From positions 1 to 8,065 of the forward strand of contig DJQA01000009.1 in the NCBI GenBank assembly GCA_002437495.1: a stretch of DNA of 8,065 nt. The letters are read 5' to 3'. Numbering within the stretch: position 1 is the first letter of the stretch; every line of letters starts with the position of its first letter. The notes under the pieces are model-generated. The model did no database searches and was not told where the DNA came from. It worked only from the letters and a program-made list of their open reading frames with translations. This stretch comes from Prevotellaceae bacterium UBA6398 (GTDB taxonomy: Bacteria; Bacteroidota; Bacteroidia; Bacteroidales; Bacteroidaceae). Position numbers and translations under genes: made by a program. This document shows, one piece after another, positions 1-6,292 of this stretch.

Positions 1-1440
1 GTTCAGGCCGCCGTCCCATAGCACGAGCTTGCCCTGTTTGCCTGCACCGCTATTGTGGCCCTCCATATGGTAGGGGCGTGGGGGATATGCATCCCAGTAG
101 TCGTATTTGCTGCCGATGTTGAACTGTCCGGCGCCAAGGTCGCCCACATAAATGCGTTCTTCCTTTTCGGTGGTGTATTGCGCGGGTTGGCTGTCGGCGT
201 GGCTTGTGGCCTTGCCCAGATATACGCCCGAACCCATGTTTTGGAATGCGTAGTACATTCTCTCCTCACCCTCGAGCGGGAATTCGGTGATTTTCCAAAT
301 AAACTGGTTGTCCTTGGTGTTCAAAGCTTTCCATCCTGCCAGGTTGCCTTCGTAGGGTGCAACCCATGCGAAGTCGCCGTTGTAAGCATCGGGATTTGAA
401 GGAACGGTGAATGCGTCGTATGCGGTTTTGATGTAGTAGTAGCCGCCGTTTTCAATCTGAACCTTTGCATCGGGAGCGTCTGCCTTCTGTTTAGCCTCGA
501 ACAGGTTGTTGAAGGCGGCTTTAAGCTCGTCGTCGCTCATGGTTTCGTATTTTGCCATAACATCGTTATAGGTGTTATAGAAATTGTCGTAGATTTCTTT
601 GTTTACAAAGCCGGGGTCTGTGCCTACAACGTAGTCGGTCTCGATAGTCGCACTGAAGTTGTCGAGCAGGTCTTCGATGGCATCCTTGGGCTCTTTGCTT
701 CGGTCGCTCACGCGGCGTATGTCCCAAACGTTGGTGTCCTGGTACTGCGAGTACCATGTGATGTTGCAATTGGTAACGGGGAACTCGTTGCAAAGGTACA
801 TGCGTCCCCAGCCTGCGCCATCGGCCTGTTTGTTCGTCTTTCCCGTAGGGTCGAAAATGTACACTACGGTGTAGGTTGACGGTCCCCAGTCGGCCTGGCT
901 GCTGCCGTAGCTGTTCGAGCCGTACATCGGGCTGTTTGTGGCGTCGCCGTTCGACACAAGGCAGAAAGCCTTTGCCGAAGCCGTGTCGCTGACAAAGGGA
1001 TCAGCACCCTTCTCCCACTTGTCCACCCATGCGTCTGTGCCGAACTTGTCGTCGCGGTTGTCGGGGTTCTCATTGCAGTTCCACGAGAAGGATAGGTACT
1101 TCCCTGTTTCCTTGTTCTTGATGTAATACTGCGGAAGCCCGGTTACCACATTGTCCACCTTCGCCCTTTCGAGCACCCATACTATTTTGTCGGGCACCTC
1201 GAGAATCGAGGGGATGGTGGCACATTTGGTGTTTCTGCCATCCGGTGCGTCCAGATAGGTGAACGGCACCAGGTAGTGCCCTTTTGAGGCGGTGCCTGAG
1301 CGCGCCTCGAACACCACTTCTACGCCGTCAACAAGTTCATCGGGGCTGAGTACCTTTCCGACCATGTTTTGCGCAAAAGCGTCAGACGTGGCGAACATAG
1401 TTGCCGCCAACGCCATTAGAAAAGTTTTAAATCTTTTCAT
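1..1440 (-). CDS. Secreted protein with trefoil/lectin-like motifs, partial (C-terminus beyond window)
   Basis: An open frame runs without a stop from an ATG at 1440 to the window edge, giving 480 codons of a longer protein. Residues 1-23 are a classical signal peptide: MKRFK, a hydrophobic stretch, then AFA before Q24, so export by Sec and signal peptidase I cleavage is likely. The mature part is rich in aromatic residues and glycine. A motif of the form Y-x-x-x-N-x-x-[ST]-G-x-Y-L occurs at 105-116 (YYIKNKETGKYL) and again near 400 (FQNMGSGVYLG), with a related GGYYYIKTA near 332. This resembles ricin-type beta-trefoil repeats in secreted Bacteroidales proteins, which often bind glycans; that function is inference. 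Residues of about 252-320 are predicted helical and polar (including MSDDELKAAFNNLFEAKQKA) and resemble a FIVAR-like spacer. The start is supported by the signal peptide and the A-rich leader ending AAAAGGT. No catalytic domain is visible in the part present. Confidence 0.85.
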   Translation of the reverse strand, partial: MKRFKTFLMALAATMFATSDAFAQNMVGKVLSPDELVDGVEVVFEARSGTASKGHYLVPFTYLDAPDGRNTKCATIPSILEVPDKIVWVLERAKVDNVVTGLPQYYIKNKETGKYLSFSWNCNENPDNRDDKFGTDAWVDKWEKGADPFVSDTASAKAFCLVSNGDATNSPMYGSNSYGSSQADWGPSTYTVVYIFDPTGKTNKQADGAGWGRMYLCNEFPVTNCNITWYSQYQDTNVWDIRRVSDRSKEPKDAIEDLLDNFSATIETDYVVGTDPGFVNKEIYDNFYNTYNDVMAKYETMSDDELKAAFNNLFEAKQKADAPDAKVQIENGGYYYIKTAYDAFTVPSNPDAYNGDFAWVAPYEGNLAGWKALNTKDNQFIWKITEFPLEGEERMYYAFQNMGSGVYLGKATSHADSQPAQYTTEKEERIYVGDLGAGQFNIGSKYDYWDAYPPRPYHMEGHNSGAGKQGKLVLWDGGLN

Positions 1441-1523
1441 ACCTTTTGTTTTTAGAGTTAATAATGTTGCTTTTATCAAAGTTTCGGTTCGTGTATTCCG
1501 TCTGCCCGCTGCTTAAACCCTAA

Positions 1524-1540
1524 TTATCACCGCATGATAA
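1524..1540. repeat. Small perfect palindrome in the leader of the secreted protein gene
   Basis: TTATCA (1524-1529) and TGATAA (1535-1540) form a perfect 6-bp inverted repeat around CCGCA. It lies between the candidate promoter and the start codon, so it could be an operator or a weak leader hairpin. On the plus strand it is followed by a T-rich run, but no plus-strand gene ends here, so a terminator role is unlikely. Confidence 0.45.
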
Positions 1541-1575
1541 GGTTTTTTGTGTAGCATCGGCAGGATATAGATGCC

Positions 1576-1607
1576 CAAAGATACGTATAAAAATAACATG
1601 AAAGAAA
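1576..1607 (-). promoter_or_regulatory. Candidate Bacteroides-type promoter for the secreted protein gene
   Basis: On the minus strand, TATCTTTG at 1583-1576 matches the Bacteroidetes -7 consensus TAnnTTTG exactly. Twenty bases upstream is TTTC (1607-1604), three of four bases of the -33 TTTG. Transcription would begin near 1570, leaving a leader of about 130 nt. An A8 run (1605-1612) and a T7 run (1619-1625) lie over and just upstream of the -33 box. A weaker AAACTTTG lies nearer the gene. Confidence 0.5.
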
Positions 1608-1948
1608 AAAAACGAAAATTTTTTTACAGAAAGAGTGCAATGTGCGAATTTCATAATCGTTTCACAGGGTGTTAAATTACAAAAACCACGCGGGCGGACA
1701 GGGGAGGGGATGTTGTTAAAGTAGTGTTGAGTTGCTGTTACAAAATACCAAACAGCTTCGGGTTTGTTAACGAATGGCCGATGTTTTACATGCCTCGGTT
1801 TTTCATGCCTCCGTGTTGTTTTTTGTTTTTTTTGTAATAAGCACGCCATGATGTTATTGTCTGTAAAACGTGCAAGCAATGCTTTATGGAGTGTCAATAT
1901 ATATGTATAAAGAAATAATCGTCTGTTGTTTTTTGGTGTATGCCTCTT

Positions 1949-1988
1949 AAAAAAACAATGTCTGATGTAGGAAAAACCACATCGGACA
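1949..1988 (-). terminator. Possible terminator of the importer operon, formed by the repeat array
   Basis: TGTCTGATGT (1959-1968) and ACATCGGACA (1979-1988) are inverted. In minus-strand RNA they form a 10-bp stem with one A-C mismatch, probably extended by a GG/CC pair, and are followed after three bases by a run of seven T (1955-1949). It is the first hairpin with a T-run downstream of the permease stop, about 165 bases away. The mismatch makes it imperfect. Confidence 0.4.
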
Positions 1989-2030
1989 TAATTCAAACTA
2001 CATAGGACATAGAAAAAACTACATCAGACC
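1949..2030 (+). repeat. 21-bp tandem-repeat array, copy 1
   Basis: Three units with a 21-bp period are clear: 1970-1990, 1991-2011 and 2012-2032 (the last unit decays at its end). Each is a 7-base linker (GGAAAAA, ATTCAAA or GAAAAAA) followed by a core like CTACATAGGACATA; the cores vary mainly at two middle bases. To the left, TGTCTGATGTA (1959-1969) is a core in reverse orientation. The array is therefore closed by a perfect 11-bp inverted repeat, GTCTGATGTAG (1960-1970) and CTACATCAGAC (2019-2029). The same unit type occurs in opposite orientation at 7712-7780. The period equals two turns of B-DNA. Confidence 0.85.
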
Positions 2031-2154
2031 TTTTATTCCCGTTTTCAAATGCCCGGTTTACTAAAAGTTACAAGCATGGTAGGGAATGGCGGCATTTTGC
2101 CGTAAATAAAGGCGTTGCGGGTGAGGGGTGCACAACCGTCCACCCCGTGCGGGG

Positions 2155-3192
2155 CTATTTCAACGCTTTGCGGCGCGCAGACGAAAACAGCACGTACAGA
2201 ATAATCGGCACGCCCCACAGTGATGTTACAACGTTGAGCGGAATGAGCGTTCCATCGGGCGGTATGCTGCATATAATATTGCATGCTCCGGCCACCGCCG
2301 CACCCATGAGCATTGTAAGAGGGAGAAGCACAAGATGGTTTGACGTTTGCGAGGCAAAGCGCGCCATGTGGGGCACTGCAAGTCCCACAAAAGCCACCGG
2401 TCCGCACAGCGATGTAGGCACAGCCGACAGCACTCCCGTAATTATGAATGCTGCAATGCGCGTGCGCCTTACCGGCACGCCGAGGTTTTCAGCATAATTT
2501 TCACCAAGCAGCATGGCGTTCAACGGTTTCGACATTGCCAAAGCCATTACGAGCGCCGCAGCCATAACCGCAGCAAACAGTGGCAGCACACGCGTTGACA
2601 CTCCGCCAAAGTCTCCCATTCCCCAAAACACGTATGCCCTGAGCCCCTCGGGCGATGATAGCGTGGCGAAAAGCCCTATAACCGCCGACACAACATACCC
2701 CACCATAATTCCGGCAATAAGCAACACATAACCGCTGCGCACCACGGCAGCAAGCATAGTAAGCAGCGCCAGTGCGAGCAGCGAACCGGCCAATGCGGCA
2801 GCCGCCGTGAGCGCAAATCCCGAAAGGCTCGCTACGCACGCAGCGGCCGAACCGCCCATGAAAAGCATAACCACCGCCACGCCAAGGCTTGCCCCCGCGT
2901 TAACGCCGAGAATTGAAGGATCGGCAAGGGGATTTGCGAATACAGTTTGCATAATGAGTCCGGCAGCAGCAAGCGCCGCCCCGCACAAGGCGGCGGTAAC
3001 CGCCCGTGGCAGGCGCGACTCCACCACTATAAAGTGCACCGTGGCAGAAACATCGCCGCCCGAAAGGGCTTCTGCCACATTGGCAGCGGGAATGTGGATG
3101 GAGCCCCAAAATATGTTAAGCCCCCAAAAAGCCACAGCCAAAACGGCTGACACGGCAAGGGAAACGGCAACGCGGCGGTTTTGCATAAGCAC
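2155..3192 (-). CDS. FecCD/BtuC-type ABC transporter permease
   Basis: This is an inner-membrane permease of the FecCD family, which carries iron-siderophores, heme or cobalamin from a periplasmic binding protein into the cytoplasm. The 345 residues fit the family length and contain about nine or ten hydrophobic segments. Diagnostic motifs are RLPR (60-63), Q82 followed by NPLADP (87-92) and LGV (95-97), the cytoplasmic coupling loop LGENYAENLGV (about 229-239), GPVAFVGLAVPHMAR (264-278) and PLNVVTSLWGVP (318-329). The start may be GTG at 3192 or, more likely, ATG at 3186 two codons on; neither has a Shine-Dalgarno sequence. The gene follows the binding-protein gene by 6 or 12 bases, so the two are cotranscribed. 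No ATP-binding subunit gene follows: the next minus-strand gene is over 700 bases away. The substrate cannot be read from the sequence; no cobalamin riboswitch or TonB receptor lies nearby. Confidence 0.95.
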   Translation of the reverse strand: MLMQNRRVAVSLAVSAVLAVAFWGLNIFWGSIHIPAANVAEALSGGDVSATVHFIVVESRLPRAVTAALCGAALAAAGLIMQTVFANPLADPSILGVNAGASLGVAVVMLFMGGSAAACVASLSGFALTAAAALAGSLLALALLTMLAAVVRSGYVLLIAGIMVGYVVSAVIGLFATLSSPEGLRAYVFWGMGDFGGVSTRVLPLFAAVMAAALVMALAMSKPLNAMLLGENYAENLGVPVRRTRIAAFIITGVLSAVPTSLCGPVAFVGLAVPHMARFASQTSNHLVLLPLTMLMGAAVAGACNIICSIPPDGTLIPLNVVTSLWGVPIILYVLFSSARRKALK

Positions 3193-3198
3193 GGGAAA

Positions 3199-4335
3199 TT
3201 ATTTCATCGGTGTAAAATATCGTCCTCCGCCCCTTACGCCAAGTTCCGGGTGGAAAATTGCAACAAGGTCGCGCAGCGCATAGTCGGGGCGGAACGGTAT
3301 TTCATCGTAATATGGCACTTTGAAAGTGTTGCACGCGAATATTTTTTTCTCAGTCCACGGCTTGAATTCGGCATATATGGCGTTTTCACGGCGCAAGGCG
3401 TCATAGCCGAGTGCGCCTTTTGAGCCGTAGCGTATAATCCATACATCGGCATTGCGGGCTTTAGTCAGTATTTGCTCGGGCGAAAGTCTCACGCTGCCGC
3501 TTTCGGTGTTGTTGGCGAATACATAATTTGCTCCTGCATCGCGTAGCAGCCGTGCGGTTGTGCTTTCTCCGCCCGGCACATACCATGCTCCGCCCTGCAT
3601 AATGTCGCACATAACAGCCGGGCGCGTGGAAGCAGGTGGCACTTGGCGGCACAAGTCGGTGTAATTGCGCTCCACCTGCTCAAAAAGCGAGTCGGCCTCA
3701 TCTCCGCAGCCATACAGCAGCCCGAAGAACCTCATCCACTCCGCCCGCGCAAGGGGCGATTTCTCCATGTAGTCGGCACACTCTATCAGAGGGAGCCCGG
3801 CGGTAGCGAGCTTGCCGTATTCGCCGCCCGCGAAAGGCGACACGAGCAGTCCGTCGGGGTTAAGGGCGATTATTCTTTCTACATCGGGCTGCATGGAAGA
3901 GCCCATGTTGCCCGCGCTGCCGCCTTCAATATATCGCCTTACCTTTGGGGACACCACATAGCGGGCATCGCAAACGCCCTTTACCGCGCCGAGCCTGCCG
4001 AACGCACCGAGCAGGCCGCAATGCACCGATGTGAACACCACGGAACGCTCCAAGGGAGTGCGCACCACCGTGCCTTGGGGAATGTTTTCGGGAATGTCCC
4101 CTCCATTTGGCACTATTATATATGTATGCAGTGTTTCGCCGCTCTTCCACGGGTTGTCGACCTTTGCCAAAAGCCAGCCGCTGTGGCGGTAAACATGTAT
4201 GAGTCGCGCGTGGCGGAACACGATGGAGTCGCCGCGCACACCGGCATCGGCAGAACGCCCGCCCCCCGGCACGCAAGCCACAGCGGCAAAAAGCAACGGC
4301 ATAAGCAATGCTGCCAAAAAAACTTTATTCTTCAT
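3199..4335 (-). CDS. ABC transporter substrate-binding lipoprotein (FecB/BtuF-type)
   Basis: This 378-residue protein is the likely periplasmic binding component of the importer whose permease follows it. Residues 1-20 are a lipoprotein signal ending AVA before C21, so the protein should be lipidated and membrane-anchored. Family-typical stretches of the Bacteroidetes FecB/BtuF (TroA-like fold) group are NPWKSG (61-66) followed by YIIVP, RTPLERSVVFTSVHC (about 92-106) at the start of the first lobe, an ALNPDGLLVSPF stretch, the QILTKARNADVWI stretch of the second lobe, and a C-terminal block, PFRPDYALRDLVAIFHPEL. The first lobe is joined to the second by a long helix, as expected for a rigid-hinge binding protein. 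The ligand is probably an iron complex or a corrinoid, but this is inference. A good -7 box ends only five bases before the ATG, so the mRNA may be leaderless. Confidence 0.92.
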   Translation of the reverse strand: MKNKVFLAALLMPLLFAAVACVPGGGRSADAGVRGDSIVFRHARLIHVYRHSGWLLAKVDNPWKSGETLHTYIIVPNGGDIPENIPQGTVVRTPLERSVVFTSVHCGLLGAFGRLGAVKGVCDARYVVSPKVRRYIEGGSAGNMGSSMQPDVERIIALNPDGLLVSPFAGGEYGKLATAGLPLIECADYMEKSPLARAEWMRFFGLLYGCGDEADSLFEQVERNYTDLCRQVPPASTRPAVMCDIMQGGAWYVPGGESTTARLLRDAGANYVFANNTESGSVRLSPEQILTKARNADVWIIRYGSKGALGYDALRRENAIYAEFKPWTEKKIFACNTFKVPYYDEIPFRPDYALRDLVAIFHPELGVRGGGRYFTPMK

Positions 4336-4339
4336 GTTG

Positions 4340-4369
4340 CAAAATTAGCGATAAGTTTGCAAGTTCAAG
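4340..4369 (-). promoter_or_regulatory. Promoter of the importer operon, very close to the start codon
   Basis: On the minus strand TAATTTTG (4347-4340) matches TAnnTTTG exactly, and CTTG (4369-4366) lies 18 bases upstream as a three-of-four match to the -33 box. The -7 box ends four bases before the ATG at 4335, so transcription would start at or within a few bases of the start codon. It overlaps the divergent plus-strand promoter. Confidence 0.55.
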
Positions 4370-4386
4370 GATTATTCGTAAATTTG
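4356..4386 (+). promoter_or_regulatory. Consensus Bacteroides promoter for the ATPase-DUF4435 operon
   Basis: TTTG (4356-4359), a 19-base spacer and TAAATTTG (4379-4386) match the Bacteroidetes -33/-7 consensus perfectly. Transcription would start around 4391-4393, giving a leader of roughly a dozen bases before the ATG at 4404. This fixes the ATPase start, because the in-frame ATG at 4308 lies upstream of the promoter. A second -7-like TAAGTTTG (4352-4359) overlaps it. Confidence 0.75.
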
Positions 4387-4403
4387 AGGCAAACAACCAC
4401 CAC

Positions 4404-5228
4404 ATGGAAAAAGCGGCAGAATATATAAAGCGTTTTGAAATAACCAGCCTTTGGAACGGGCAGAAACACATTGTTTGGAACCTAAGACCCGATGTGAACA
4501 TACTCAGCGGCATTAACGGCGCGGGAAAAAGCACCATACTCAACCGGCTTGCCCAACGGCTCTCCACCCACGAGGGCAGCGTGGGAAGTTCGCCCGTATT
4601 CGGGGTGAAAATAGACTTTTATCCCTCTGACGCCACCTATATACACTATGACATGGTTAGGACATTCGACCGCCCGCTTGTGCACGGCGATGTGCTGAAC
4701 CAGCTTTCGGACGGCACGGTGAAGACCGAAACCGACTTTCAGCTCTACACCCTGCAACGCAGATACCTCGACTATCAGGTTAACATAGGAAACCGCATGA
4801 TAAAGCTGCTTACCTCGGGCGACCCTGAGGCAAGCCAAAAGGCGCAGGAGGCAATGCAGGCAAAAAAGAAGTTTCAGGACGCGGTTGACAACCTGTTTGG
4901 CGAAACCGGCAAACGTATAGACCGCAACAGCAACGAGGTTAAGATAATACAGTTTGACGAGGAACTGCCGCTGTTCAAGTTGTCGTCGGGCGAGAAACAG
5001 ATGCTCATAATACTGCTTACGGCCCTTGTGGAGGATAACCGCCACTACGTGCTTTTTCTTGACGAGCCCGAGGCAAGCCTTCACTTTGAATGGCAGCAGA
5101 AACTCATAGGGCTTATACGCGAAATGAACCCCAATGCGCAGATAATACTGACCACCCACTCGCCCGCCGTAATAATGGAGGGCTGGATGGACAGCGTAAA
5201 AGAAGTAAGCGACATAACCGAGGAGTAA
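4404..5228 (+). CDS. Compact ABC-type AAA ATPase, putative AriA-like component of a PARIS-like pair
   Basis: A 274-residue cytosolic ATPase of the AAA_15/AAA_21 (OLD/RecF/SMC-like) group. It shows Walker A GINGAGKST (36-44), an ABC signature LSSGEKQ (193-199), Walker B LFLDEPEASLH (217-227, with D220 and E221), and the H-loop TTHSP (250-254), so all catalytic elements are intact. Between Walker A and the signature is a short helical insert (about 112-166) rich in Q, K and A, much shorter than the long coiled coils of SMC-like proteins. The gene is followed after 6 bases by the DUF4435 gene. That ATPase + DUF4435 arrangement is the hallmark of PARIS (AriA + AriB), in which the ATPase senses a phage trigger and releases a Toprim nuclease. 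As I recall, AriA is well over 400 residues, so this one is clearly smaller and may be a different subfamily or a non-defence pair. Codon use looks like the neighbouring genes. The start at 4404 is chosen from the promoter; the in-frame ATG at 4308 lies inside the divergent lipoprotein gene. Confidence 0.9.
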   Translation: MEKAAEYIKRFEITSLWNGQKHIVWNLRPDVNILSGINGAGKSTILNRLAQRLSTHEGSVGSSPVFGVKIDFYPSDATYIHYDMVRTFDRPLVHGDVLNQLSDGTVKTETDFQLYTLQRRYLDYQVNIGNRMIKLLTSGDPEASQKAQEAMQAKKKFQDAVDNLFGETGKRIDRNSNEVKIIQFDEELPLFKLSSGEKQMLIILLTALVEDNRHYVLFLDEPEASLHFEWQQKLIGLIREMNPNAQIILTTHSPAVIMEGWMDSVKEVSDITEE

Positions 5229-5234
5229 GCCATT

Positions 5235-6245
5235 ATGGGCACGCGGCTCTCTGATAACCTAAACTCAAACTATATAGGCGCGGCAACGCGGCTCCGCTCA
5301 CGCGGGGCAAGAAGGCGTGTGGTGGCCTATGTGGAGAGCTTTGACGATATTTTTTTCTGGCGGAATGTGCTGGGACGCTTCGAGGACGACAAAATATACT
5401 TCGAGGTGATGCTGCCATCGCGAACGTCGCTGGCAAAAGGCAAGAAAGTGGCGATTACAAACATACTATCGGGAAAACTCGGTCAGAACATGATTGCCTG
5501 CGTTGACGCCGATTACGACTATCTTATGCAAGGGGCAACGGAAGGTTCGCGTATAGTTTGCGGCAACCCTTACGTGTTCCACACCTACGCCTATGCAATA
5601 GAGAACTACCAGTGTTATGCGCCATCGCTGCATAGCGTGTGTGTTATGGCAACGCTAAACGACCGCAAGGCGTTTGATTTTGAAAAGTTCATGAAAGACT
5701 TCTCGCAGACGGTTTACCCTCTTTTCGTATGGAATATATGGTGCTACCGCAAGGGATACCACAAGAATTTTTCCATGGCTAACCTGTGTGCCGTGTTTGC
5801 AATGGGCGATGTTAATTTGCTGCACCCCGACCGCGCCATAGACATTCTGCGCCGCAAAGTGAACCGCACGGTATCATCGCTGCAGCATACTTTTCCGCAG
5901 GCAAAGGAAGACTATCCGAAACTGAAGGAGCAGCTCAAGGAACTTGGCGTTGTACCCGAAAATGTATATATGTACATTCGCGGGCACGACGTTTTCGATT
6001 CCGTGGTGTCGCCGCTGGTTTCGAGCGTGTGCGAGGTGTTGCGCCGCGAAAGGGAACGCGAGATACACAGGCTGGCCCAAAACAGCAGGCAGTTGCAAAA
6101 CGAACTGTCGGGTTACCGCCACAGCACCGCGCCAAGCGACCTTACGCTGCGAAAACAGACGGGTTTTTACAACGCGCCGCAATACCGGCAGATTTTAGAT
6201 GAGATAGAGGGCTTTGTGGAAAAGCTGAAAAAGGAAAACCAATGA
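5235..6245 (+). CDS. DUF4435 Toprim-like protein, putative AriB-like effector
   Basis: A 336-residue protein of the DUF4435 family, whose core resembles the Toprim nuclease fold of OLD and AriB proteins. Visible landmarks are VVAYVESFDDIFFW (29-42), in which E34 is the expected first acidic metal ligand, basic residues K68-K71, and a strand ending in an acidic cluster, CVDADYDY (89-96, D91/D93/D95), the expected DxD. The family-typical TYAYAIENY follows at 117-125. The middle is helical, and residues of about 267-294 (EVLRREREREIHRLAQ and on) look like a coiled coil, which could mediate assembly. In PARIS the corresponding protein is a nuclease reported to cleave host tRNA once released by the ATPase; applying that here is inference. 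AGGAG (5221-5225) lies 9 bases before the ATG at 5235, inside the end of the ATPase gene, so this is one of the few starts here with a Shine-Dalgarno-like site. The stop directly abuts the terminator stem. Confidence 0.88.
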   Translation: MGTRLSDNLNSNYIGAATRLRSRGARRRVVAYVESFDDIFFWRNVLGRFEDDKIYFEVMLPSRTSLAKGKKVAITNILSGKLGQNMIACVDADYDYLMQGATEGSRIVCGNPYVFHTYAYAIENYQCYAPSLHSVCVMATLNDRKAFDFEKFMKDFSQTVYPLFVWNIWCYRKGYHKNFSMANLCAVFAMGDVNLLHPDRAIDILRRKVNRTVSSLQHTFPQAKEDYPKLKEQLKELGVVPENVYMYIRGHDVFDSVVSPLVSSVCEVLRREREREIHRLAQNSRQLQNELSGYRHSTAPSDLTLRKQTGFYNAPQYRQILDEIEGFVEKLKKENQ

Positions 6246-6283
6246 AACGAAAATCCCCGCAGTTGCAGGGATTTTCGTTTTTT
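6246..6283 (+). terminator. Strong intrinsic terminator between convergent genes
   Basis: AACGAAAATCCC (6246-6257) pairs perfectly with GGGATTTTCGTT (6268-6279) around a 10-base loop, and T6 (6278-6283) follows. The stem starts on the base after the DUF4435 stop codon. On the minus strand the same stem is followed by a weaker T-rich stretch, so it may also serve the convergent mutarotase gene, whose stop is at 6293. Confidence 0.92.
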
Positions 6284-6292
6284 AATGTAAGA

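Larger units (their letters stand above)
1441..2154. other. Long AT-rich intergenic region, no convincing gene
   Basis: About 700 bases separate the permease stop from the start of the secreted protein gene. It contains the leader, promoter and palindrome of that gene, then AT-rich sequence with many A and T runs (about 1600-1950), the 21-bp array (1949-2030), and a spacer to the permease stop. The spacer includes a short hairpin, CGGCA/TGCCG (2090-2102), with no T-run after it on either strand. A minus-strand frame of 158 codons (1996-1520) starts inside the repeat array and translates to a K-, H- and F-rich product with no recognisable domain, so it is not called as a gene. Confidence 0.6.

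Noticed and set aside
1520..1996. Minus-strand frame of 158 codons in the intergenic region
   Set aside because: It begins inside the 21-bp repeat array, runs through AT-rich low-complexity sequence and the promoter and leader of the next gene, and shows no domain or plausible composition.
1949..2030. CRISPR array
   Set aside because: The units are 21 bp with no unique spacers between repeats, the cores are degenerate, and no cas gene is present.
2090..2102. CGGCA/TGCCG hairpin downstream of the permease as terminator
   Set aside because: The stem has only 5 bp and no T-run follows on either strand.
4308..4403. Upstream in-frame start adding 32 residues to the ATPase
   Set aside because: It overlaps the start of the divergent lipoprotein gene and lies upstream of a perfect promoter at 4356-4386; the extra residues are unlike the family.
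4336..4403. Cobalamin riboswitch or Fur-type leader before the importer
   Set aside because: Only 68 bases separate the divergent genes, and the promoter leaves almost no leader, so there is no room for a riboswitch; no convincing Fur-box palindrome was seen.
3643..4428. Plus-strand frame of 261 codons opposite the lipoprotein gene
   Set aside because: It is a shadow of a clearly recognisable binding-protein gene and has no family features of its own.
4482..5159. Minus-strand frame of 225 codons opposite the ATPase gene
   Set aside because: It lies wholly antisense to an ATPase with intact Walker and signature motifs, and its translation has no recognisable features.
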